Positions 57,090-64,000 of a DNA stretch of 64,000 bases are shown here, one piece after another (position 1 is the stretch's first letter; each line of letters starts with the position of its first letter). A program made the position numbers and the translations under genes. Under the pieces are notes generated by a model. It worked only from the letters and a program-made list of their open reading frames with translations, was not told the DNA's origin and did not search any database. The stretch is from positions 2,834,001 to 2,898,000 of the forward strand of contig JACONN010000002.1 in assembly GCA_014323675.1 (NCBI GenBank), read 5' to 3'. Source of the DNA: Hormoscilla sp. GM7CHS1pb. Lineage in GTDB: Bacteria; Cyanobacteriota; Cyanobacteriia; Cyanobacteriales; Desertifilaceae.

Positions 57090-57902
57090 TTGGCTAAACA
57101 ACGAATCGACAGTTTATTGGTAGAATTGAAATTATGTGAGTCGCGCCAGCTGGCCCAGCGGCTAATTCGGGCAGGAGAAGTGATGGTAAATCAGCAGGTG
57201 ATTGACAAACCTGGCACGACCGTAGATACTAGCTCCCAGATTCAGGTAAAGGCCCGATCGCCCTTCGTCTCCAGAGGGGGGGAAAAGCTAGCTAAAGCCC
57301 TAGAGGTCTTTGCCATACCGGTGCAAGACCGGGTGTGCTTAGATGGTGGCATTTCCACAGGCGGTTTTACCGACTGTCTGCTGCAAGCGGGGGCGGCACT
57401 GGTTTATGGTATTGATGTGGGCTACGGACAAGTTGACTGGCGCTTGCGCCAAGACCCCAGGGTGATATTGCTCGAACGGACCAATTTACGATATCTTACT
57501 CCTGCCCAGTTGTACGATCGGGCGGGACCAGCAGATTTAGGAGTGGTGGATGTCTCGTTTATCTCCCTGACCAAAATTCTGCCTGCCCTCTGGCAGCTAC
57601 TGGAGCCTCCCAGAGAGGTAATATTGTTAGTGAAGCCGCAGTTTGAAGTCGGGCGCGGTCGTGTGGGCAAAAAAGGGGTAGTGCGAGACCCCCAAGACCG
57701 GGCCAATGCCATACTACAAGTGTGGCAAACTGCATTACAGCTGGGGTGGCGCGATCGGGGCTTAATGCGATCGCCTCTAACAGGTCCAGCTGGTAATAGA
57801 GAATATCTCCTCTGGCTAGGAATAGACAGCCCTACCCCAGGGCTTACTCCTGAGAAGATATCTCAGATCGCCTCTGCTGGCCCAAAAGGCGATATCAACT
57901 AA
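57090..57902 (+). CDS. tlyA: TlyA-family rRNA (cytidine-2'-O)-methyltransferase
   Basis: The TTG start (57090) gives AKQRIDSLLVELKLCESRQL, the S4 RNA-binding domain with LIRAGEVMVNQQVIDKPG. An FtsJ-like methyltransferase follows: LDGGISTGGFTDCLLQAGA (SAM motif I; D then G-x-S-T-G-G-F), VYGIDVGYGQVDWRLR, ADLGVVDVSFISLTKILP and VKPQFEVGRG (K-D-K-E-type catalytic frame). TlyA methylates ribose 2'-OH groups in 16S and 23S rRNA. Length (270) and motif order are standard. ATG-less start is unusual but common for this gene in cyanobacteria. Confidence 0.92.
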   Translation: MAKQRIDSLLVELKLCESRQLAQRLIRAGEVMVNQQVIDKPGTTVDTSSQIQVKARSPFVSRGGEKLAKALEVFAIPVQDRVCLDGGISTGGFTDCLLQAGAALVYGIDVGYGQVDWRLRQDPRVILLERTNLRYLTPAQLYDRAGPADLGVVDVSFISLTKILPALWQLLEPPREVILLVKPQFEVGRGRVGKKGVVRDPQDRANAILQVWQTALQLGWRDRGLMRSPLTGPAGNREYLLWLGIDSPTPGLTPEKISQIASAGPKGDIN

Positions 57903-57934
57903 CAAGTAAGTTCTTGGCGCTCTACCCGGATTAA

Positions 57935-58702
57935 ATGAAAAGTAAAAACCAGCAACTTATCAATCTCAGCTTGACGCCCACAATCCTTTATCTAGGGGTG
58001 ATATCTATTGTTATTGGTTTGGTGAGGTGGCTGAAAGAATTATCAATTTGGTTTGCAGATAAATACTTATACAGTATTCCCTCGATCGGCGATATATTGC
58101 GAAGTGTAGAAATAATCGATCTGGCAAATATCGTATTATTTGCCATCCTGGGAATGGCATTTGGCTTGGCAAGCATCCTGTTGCCCAGTCAGATGAGGCT
58201 GAAAATCAGCGCTATACTTTTAATTCCTATAGTGGCCATAATATTTAATACCACTAGCGTCATCAGATACAGGCAATGGGTAGAAGAAGTGGGAGTGCAA
58301 GAGAAACTTTCTACGGCTGAAGCCACAGGTCTAACCAATGCATTTTTGACCAGTCAAGTGGGAAAGAAGGGCTTCTGGGGTTTCTACTTATATACGGCAA
58401 AATACCCTATGCTTCCTCAAAATAAAATCGAAATGCGGGAAATGAAAAGAATAGATGATAAGCTGAAATTAGGATTGATTAAAATTGTCGGCGAAAAATT
58501 ATCTTGGCTAGTGAAATTAATGTTTGCACTGGCAGGCTGGATTATCAAATTATTTTATTTGACAATCTCACTCATAGCAACAATTTCCCATTTTAAGTAT
58601 GGGAAGATGGTCTCAGAAATACTGCAGGTGCAAGTAGAAAAAATGATGGAAAAACTTAAATTACGCGAACAGTTCCGGAAAAATCGGAAGTTCCTATCCT
58701 AG
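57935..58702 (+). CDS. Unrecognised membrane protein (255 aa)
   Basis: Starts 33 bp after tlyA. Four or five hydrophobic segments are visible: PTILYLGVISIVIGLVRWL, ANIVLFAILGMAFGLASILL, ISAILLIPIVAIIFNTT, LVKLMFALAGWIIKLFYLTI. A charged loop carries a Q/E-rich segment (VEEVGVQEKLSTAEATGL), and the C-terminus is a basic helix (MEKLKLREQFRKNRK). No family is recognised. Proximity suggests co-transcription with tlyA, though the functions need not be linked. Confidence 0.65.
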   Translation: MKSKNQQLINLSLTPTILYLGVISIVIGLVRWLKELSIWFADKYLYSIPSIGDILRSVEIIDLANIVLFAILGMAFGLASILLPSQMRLKISAILLIPIVAIIFNTTSVIRYRQWVEEVGVQEKLSTAEATGLTNAFLTSQVGKKGFWGFYLYTAKYPMLPQNKIEMREMKRIDDKLKLGLIKIVGEKLSWLVKLMFALAGWIIKLFYLTISLIATISHFKYGKMVSEILQVQVEKMMEKLKLREQFRKNRKFLS

Positions 58703-58792
58703 GTGGTCAGCGGTCAGGATAATTCTGCGGCTAGGTTTCGGCGGCTATTGCCCAAGAAGAAGATGGATAATTAACCATTAGCAATCGCCAGT

Positions 58793-60174
58793 TTAATGAA
58801 AAAGTTCTTGGCGCAGACGATAGAGAATTGTGTTAGAGTCTACCCGATCGAGAATGGATTGAATCACAGTATTAGCACCATGAGGTCCCCAGGTACAACC
58901 TTGTTCTAGATAAACTTGGGCGGCGGTTCCCACTTTGTAAGCACCATATCCAGCTAAACAAGCTTGGGCGATCGCGGCCCCGCCAAAAGCGGTAATTGCG
59001 GTAGCACCAGTAACAGCAGCGGTAGTTTTGCCCAACCCAAAGAGCAAACTACTGCCCAATTCACCCAGCATTAATCCCCCAGAACTAAATACAATGGTCT
59101 TCCACAGCTTACTAGCAGTATAGTTGGTCATGGGTAAATTATAGAGTTTTCCTAACTCCCGAATCAAAGCTAAATCAGTCACCGCCCCTCCCATAATATC
59201 TAATAGAGCGATCGGGTTGACGGCCACAGCTATGGCCTTATAGCGAGCAAACTTCCAAATTAACTCTTCCCCTTGTTCGCTGCGGTATTCCACAGTTTTG
59301 CGAGCAATACTAGTCTCTGCTTCCCTGGCCTGCACTAGTGCGTTTAGTGCTAAGAGCGATCGCCCTTCGCGGTTGAGCAGATCGATAATTTTCTGCCGCA
59401 ACTCATCCACCTGGGATGGGGGGGTTTCCCATTCATAACTAACAGTACCATCAGGCAACTCCACCCGCACCTGTCTAGACATTGGTGCCGCTGCCACCCG
59501 GACAATTTCATTGCGAGTCAGCAGGTTGCCACCAGTGCCTCCGGCGTCTTCCGCATGCTCTTGTCCTGAAGGACACGGCATGCGGAAGACACCGCCGAGT
59601 TGTTGTAACTTCTGATAAATTGCCTCCAAGTCCTGTTCTGGATAGAGGTCAATCTTGTTAAACACCAAAATTAGCGGTTTTTGAGCCTGCTGGAGCTCCA
59701 AAAGTGCATCATACTCAGTGCGGGTGATATCCCAGCGACCACAAATAAAATCAAGTCCGACTGCTGGGCCACCTGCTGGGCCATATCCGATCGGACTTGA
59801 CCTGCAATTTCATCTATTCCGGGCGTGTCAATTAACTCCACCTGCACCTTCTTATCAGATCCAGGCGTCCACCGGACAGAACGGGGCCATTGGGTCACCC
59901 CATTAATGGGACCAGTTTGCAGGATTTTTTCCCCGATTAAAGCATTCAAAACAGCTGACTTGCCCCGACTGACTAGACCAAAAACAGCGATTCTAATTAC
60001 AGTATTATCCAGTTTATCCAGTACCGACTTTAACAGCTCCAGTTCCGGTTGCACTGGCAGCGATCGCATGTGACGGTGTCCGTATTGAGACAAGGCTTGC
60101 CTGATACTAGCACGAGCCTGATTTAGGTGAACTCCTTGTGCTAACCCATCACCGGATTTATTTTTTCCCATCAT
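58793..60174 (-). CDS. Dynamin-like/DUF697-type GTPase, one-base frameshift, with a translated insertion
   Basis: About 460 residues after correction. G1 is FGLVSRGKSAVLNALIG, G3 VELIDTPGIDEIA, G4 LILVFNKIDLY. The C-terminal half has hydrophobic stretches (LLFGLGKTTAAVTGATAITA) typical of DUF697/YcjF-like membrane-associated GTPases. The frame is lost at plus-strand ATATCCCAG (59732-59734); one more base restores VAGDITRTEYDALLELQ. Directly after NKIDLY, about 16 residues (FRMPCPSGQEHAEDAGG) are the translation of a family C palindrome (59542-59594). Removing them leaves a smooth alignment QLGG-TGGNLL. Confidence 0.85.
59542..59594 (-). repeat. Family C palindrome translated within the GTPase
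   Basis: Arms CGGCGTCTTCCGCA / TGCGGAAGACACCG (one mismatch) enclose TGCTCTTGTCC / GGACACGGCA, the same core as at 51362 and 51779 with different outer arms. Confidence 0.85.
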
Positions 60175-60222
60175 TTATCCTAATTCTACATCTACTGTGT
60201 ACCACCACAACAGGCCCAAGGC

Positions 60223-60248
60223 CGTTCCCAGGCTCCCGCCTGGGAACG
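60223..60248. repeat. Family E palindrome upstream of the GTPase
   Basis: CGTTCCCAGG / CCTGGGAACG around CTCCCG, perfect arms, between the GTPase and a TPR remnant. Confidence 0.75.
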
Positions 60249-60496
60249 AGAGTGAGAAACTGCCAGTCCGATAGAGTTAACCCCTTTCATCCCTATTCTC
60301 AACCTCGACGATGGAAATTACCGGACTTTTTGGTTGTTGCTCTCACAACTCACCCGATCCGGGAGGCGCGGGATGCGCTGTTAATGCTGCCTTAACCTGG
60401 GCAAACACACTCGACCAATCGCCTGGTTGCTGTTGGCGAAATAGCCGCATTGTCGGATACCAAGGGCTATCCGATCGATCTAGGAACCAGCGCCAG

Positions 60497-60860
60497 TCAG
60501 GAGAAAAAGGCGCTCGCCTCTTGATAACGCTTTTCCTTCTTCAGCATCGCCGCCAATTTTTCCTGGGCCGCGCCATTCCGGATCAGCAGCTCGATCGCCT
60601 CTAATCTTTTTCCCTGTTTTTCCAGGGCCACAACCAGGTTATCATAAGCATTGAAATAATCAGGCTTCACTGCGATCGCCTGTTTGTAGGCAGCGATCGC
60701 CTGTTCTATTTTTCCCTGTTCCCAGAAGCAAGCTCCCAGATTATTATAAGTTTCAGGCCAATCTGGCTTTATGGAGATCACCAGTTGGAAATAGTTGATC
60801 GCCCGATCGTATTCCCTCGTCTGATAAGCAATAATTCCCAGCATCTGCATAGCTTCTACT
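60497..60860 (-). pseudogene. TPR protein fragment, inverted copy of the gene at 63469
   Basis: The reverse strand encodes about 117 residues of TPR: MLGIIAYQTREYDRAINYFQ, DWPETYNNLGACFWEQGKIE, FNAYDNLVVALEKQGKRLEA, then [19 protein letters not shown]. The first 87 codons match the TPR gene at 63469 nearly base for base. The N-terminal leader of that gene is missing here; homology ends sharply at 60858. It is therefore a truncated copy, not a complete gene. Confidence 0.8.
60596..60858 (-). repeat. Left arm of a 263-bp inverted duplication
   Basis: The reverse complement of 60596-60858 matches 63586-63849 with only a handful of differences (for example AGGGAATACG against CAGGAATACG). The pair faces inward around the cadherin/LRR/RTX gene. 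Confidence 0.9.
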
Positions 60861-61168
60861 AATTCTGGCGGTTATTGCTCGCAGAGTAGCTGAGGGTTAG
60901 GGGTGGGTGCTCTCGGACACGAGTCGTGGGTTGCCTCAGCCCCAACATGCAGTTTAGATGCGTGACAGCTTATAATTAGCATAGCTTATAGTTATCATAA
61001 AAAATCCCAATCCAAAAAAGGAATTTATGTATCAGAGACTACAAAAAAGTCTAAATGGATAATCTCTAGTTGGGATATGACGACAGTAGGGCTGGTATTA
61101 CACCAGCACCTCTGCTCAAGAATCAGAAACTGAAAAGAAACCAATCTAACCAAAAAAGGAGAAAGATA
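60861..61168. other. Intergenic, with a solitary family A half-element
   Basis: GGGTGGGTGCTCTCGGACAC (60895-60914) matches one arm of the family A element at 2095 without its partner. The rest is AT-rich leader of the next gene, with AAAGGAGAAAG just before its start. Confidence 0.5.
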
Positions 61169-63336
61169 ATGTCAACAGTAACCTTCGGGACACCCCAAAC
61201 CAACCCCTTTGGGCTCGCAGATGTAGGGCAATATAGCAGCCCCACCTTGGCCGATCTTGATGGCGACGGGGATCTAGATCTCTTTGTGGGAAACAAGGAC
61301 AGCAAGATCATCTATTTCAAAAACAAGAGTCCCATGGACCTCTCTGACAGCAGCATCTCCGAAAACTCGGATGAGGGTGCAGTCGTGGGGACTTTCTCCA
61401 TTACCGACCCCAACAATGGAGATACCTTTACCTACCAGTTAGTCTCAGGCTATGGTGACGATGATAACGCCGCCTTCACCATTGACGGGGACCAACTGCA
61501 AATCAACAATTCCCCGGACTTTGAAACTCAGTCGAGTTACAGCATCCGAGTGAAATCTACCTCAGCTGCTGGGCTGAGTTACTCGGAGAACTTCACTATT
61601 AATGTCAAGGATGTTAATGAAGACCCCACCGACCTCGATCTCAGCAACAACAGCATTGATGAAAACGTCGCAGCCAACACTGTTGTCGGCACCTTCTCGA
61701 CCACCGACCCCGATACAGGGGATAGCTTTACCTACCAGTTGGTAGCGGGTACAGGAGATACGGATAACGCTGCCTTCACCATTGACGGGGACGAACTGCA
61801 AATCAACAATTCCCCAGACTTTGAGACTCAGTCCAGTTACAGCATCCGCGTCCAAACTACCGACTCTGCTAATAACCGTTACTCGGAGACCTTCACTATT
61901 AATGTCAAGGATGATCCTCAATTGGATAGCAAGGATTATCAGGCCATGAAGGCTCTATATGAAAGCACGGGTGGGGCTGATTGGCGGAACAAGAAAGGCT
62001 GGGATTTCAAGAGCGAAACTCCCCCCGAAGCTTCTATTGTTGCTGGTTGGCATGGGGTGAAGGTAGATGGCAACAGGGTGACGGGTCTCATGCTGGGCCT
62101 CAACGGACTGACTGGCAAGATTCCGAATCAGTTAGGAAATCTTTCCAATTTGGAAAGGCTCAATCTGCACAGCAACCAACTGAGTGGCAGCATCCCTCCG
62201 GAGTTAGGGAATCTGAAGAATTTGCGATTGCTCAACCTGAACAGCAACCAACTGAGTGGCAGCATCCCTCCGGAGTTAGGGAATCTGAACAAGTTGGAAT
62301 ATCTCTACCTGAAGAGCAACCAACTAAGTGGCAGCATCCCTCCGGAGTTAGGGAATCTGAAGAAGTTGGACCGGCTATACATGTCAAAAAACCAGCTTAC
62401 TGACAGCATCCCCCAAGAGGTACTAGATTTGCAGGCTGACAAGCAATGGGAAAACCCCCCTTACATAAAAACCGAGATTCCCGACGTCTATGCTCGTTCA
62501 GATCAGAACTTCAGCCTCAATGTAAGCGAAAACTTCGGCGACATCAATTACAACATCGACAAATACACAGCTACTGGTTTACCAGAGGGCGTAACCATCA
62601 ACTCTCAGGGAGTTATCAGCGGTATCCCTACTAAGGCAGGCACCTTTACCGTAGCGGTAACCGCCATTGACCAAGCGAGAGGTGAAGTGACAGATACCTT
62701 TGACATTGTCGTCGCCCAATCAATAATCATCGGTCAGGATGATCAGAACGACCACCTCCGGGGACGGCCGACGGGGAATACCTCGATGGCCTAGCAGGCG
62801 ATGATAAAATAGAGGCGTTTGGAGGGGACGACACCCTCTTTGGTGGCCCAGGAAAAGATAGCCTCCACGGAGGACGTGGGGACGACTATCTCGTGGGTGG
62901 AGAAGGGGACGATCGCCTCATTGGTGGCATCGGAGATGGAAACGATACCCTCGACGGAGGAAATGGAAACGATGACCTCCGTGCAGGAAATGGAGACGAT
63001 ACCCTCGACGGAGGAAATGGAAACGATACTCTCACAGGAGGATATGGCGCCGATACCCTCGACGGAGGAAATGGAAACGATACTCTCACAGGAGGATATG
63101 GCGCCGATACTTTTATCTCGGCGCCGGGCGATGATGGCGAGGATAGCGGCGATACCATCGTAGACTTTGAACTTGACATCGACTCCATCTGGGTAAAAGG
63201 AGGGAGTTCCGCCAAAACGCAGATCGTCTTTCAGGGCGGAAATACTCTGATTAAAGTTGGAGGCGAAACCCAGGTTACTCTACTGGGCATTGATTTGACC
63301 CTGAGTAATCCTGATGATTTCATTAACTTCTTTTGA
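61169..63336 (+). CDS. Secreted FG-GAP/cadherin-like/LRR/RTX protein, one-base frameshift
   Basis: From ATG 61169 (after AAAAAAGGAGAAAG) the corrected product has about 722 residues. Domains in order: FG-GAP/VCBS-like ([18 protein letters not shown]), two cadherin-like repeats ([29 protein letters not shown]), a plant-type LRR stretch of four units ([12 protein letters not shown]), an Ig-like He_PIG unit ([20 protein letters not shown]), and RTX nonapeptides ([20 protein letters not shown]) ending in an acidic beta tail. RTX repeats bind Ca2+ and suggest type I secretion; there is no N-terminal signal peptide. The frame breaks at CTCCGGGGACGG (62760-62763); one more G restores [17 protein letters not shown]. 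Confidence 0.85.
62190..62360 (+). repeat. 72-bp in-gene LRR repeats
   Basis: AACCAACT-(G/A)-AGTGGCAGCATCC and CTCCGGAGTTAGGGAATCTG recur every 72 bp three times with almost no synonymous change, so the LRR array has expanded or been homogenised recently. Confidence 0.8.
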
Positions 63337-63372
63337 AGTTTACCAGGAACGAGGGGCCCGACCACTAGAACT

Positions 63373-63409
63373 TAGCCCACGCGGAGGGCCCCCTCCGCTG
63401 CGCGGGCTA
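63373..63409. repeat. Family D palindrome
   Basis: TAGCCCACGCGGAGGG / CCCTCCGCTGCGCGGGCTA with one unpaired position, between the RTX gene and the TPR gene. Confidence 0.7.
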
Positions 63410-63468
63410 TACATGTAAGTAGTTAGACAAAAATAAGTGTGTGAAATTAATTGTTTCTATGTACTAAA

Positions 63469-64000
63469 ATGGTACAGCAAGCAGATAATGATCGATTAAA
63501 AGAGGCTTTAGGTCATTACAAAGCCGGACGTCTGGATAAAGCGAGGGCTGTTTATTTGGCGATGCTCAAACAGCAGCCTCATCAGGTAGAAGCTATGCAG
63601 ATGCTGGGAATTATTGCTTATCAGACGCAGGAATACGATCGGGCGATCAACTATTTCCAACTGGTGATCTCCATAAAGCCAGATTGGCCTGAGACTTATA
63701 ATAATCTGGGGGCTTGCTTCTGGGAACAGGGGAAAATAGAACAGGCGATCGCTGCCTACAAACAGGCGATCGCAGTGAAGCCTGATTATCATGATGCTTA
63801 TAATAACCTGGTTGTGGCCCTGGAAAAACAGGGAAAAAGATTAGAGGCGCGGCGCCAGCCGTGCAAGCGCGCTGCCAGCGCCTGCGGAGAGGAGAGCAGT
63901 AAGGGAACGAGAGCAGTAACTAACACCGTGCCGGAAAAATCAGCAATCCAGTTACTAAAACAAGGGATTAAAGCGCAGCAGAGTGGTAAACTAGATGCAG
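63469..64000 (+). CDS. TPR protein, 3' partial, with GC-rich insert
   Basis: ATG 63469 opens VQQADNDRLKEALGHYKAGR, then TPR units (MLGIIAYQTQEYDRAINYFQ, NNLGACFWEQGKIEQAIAAY, NNLVVALEKQGKRLEA). At 63849 the sequence shifts abruptly to GC-rich DNA (RRQPCKRAASACGEE, ending TVPEKSAIQ), then TPR-like sequence resumes (LLKQGIKAQQSGKLDA). The insert of about 90 bp keeps the frame and looks like another repeat element. The gene runs off the window. Related cyanobacterial genes often continue into glycosyltransferase or methyltransferase domains; that cannot be seen here. Confidence 0.75.
   Translation, partial: MVQQADNDRLKEALGHYKAGRLDKARAVYLAMLKQQPHQVEAMQMLGIIAYQTQEYDRAINYFQLVISIKPDWPETYNNLGACFWEQGKIEQAIAAYKQAIAVKPDYHDAYNNLVVALEKQGKRLEARRQPCKRAASACGEESSKGTRAVTNTVPEKSAIQLLKQGIKAQQSGKLDA
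63586..63849 (+). repeat. Right arm of the 263-bp inverted duplication
   Basis: Counterpart of 60596-60858. The shared block begins GTAGAAGCTATGCAGATG and ends AGATTAGAGGCG. Both ends are sharp. Confidence 0.9.

Overview
The window comes from a cyanobacterium, most likely a filamentous one. The evidence is the ado-aar-accA alkane cluster, five chlorophyll-binding IsiA/Pcb-type antenna genes followed by flavodoxin, a group 2 sigma factor, TPR-CHAT and HEAT-repeat proteins, frequent GCGATCGC (HIP1) octamers and many short palindromic repeats. No rRNA, tRNA or CRISPR array was recognised by eye.

Layout. 1-5.7 kb: a ParB-like protein, ado, aar, accA, folE. 5.7-11.1 kb: a TPR-CHAT gene split by IS30-like and IS1-like remnants. 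11.3-15.8 kb: a small membrane peptide coupled to a GNAT acetyltransferase, a tandemly duplicated promoter, an effector-associated-type protein and two HEAT-repeat proteins. 15.8-17.2 kb: a gene graveyard (EF-hand and HypD-like remnants) filled with palindromic elements. 17.3-21.2 kb: a lipoprotein with a dead trypsin fold and many TPRs, then a sigma factor. 21.2-25.4 kb: a second, truncated carB copy interrupted by a complete group II intron. 26.1-34.4 kb: an AT-rich, HIP1-free, single-direction block that looks horizontally acquired. It encodes a candidate precursor peptide, a PP-loop ATPase fused to a ubiquitin-like domain, two paralogous radical SAM/SPASM enzymes, a divergent seryl-tRNA synthetase, a PhyH-type and a TauD-type dioxygenase and an aldo/keto reductase. 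This is my best candidate for an undescribed biosynthetic system. 35.5-39.3 kb: a toxin fragment and full-length carB. 39.7-47.4 kb: an iron-stress/antenna operon (three Pcb-like genes including a PsaL fusion, isiA, another Pcb, isiB flavodoxin, isiC-like hydrolase, a small membrane protein). 47.5-48.7 kb: a 21-bp tandem repeat and an EAL remnant. 48.8-56.5 kb: pnp, a SNF2 helicase, a Uma2 protein and a SWIM zinc-finger protein. 56.6-64 kb: a HicB remnant, tlyA, a membrane protein, a dynamin-like GTPase, a secreted cadherin/LRR/RTX protein and two inverted copies of a TPR gene.

Two themes run through the window. First, several families of nested palindromic elements occupy intergenic DNA, sit inside one another, lie in the intron, and in at least four genes are inserted in frame and translated. 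Second, at least eleven otherwise intact genes, several of them essential, are broken by one-base indels, mostly a missing base in a G/C run. This looks like sequencing error, so I annotate these genes across the break and mark the break position.
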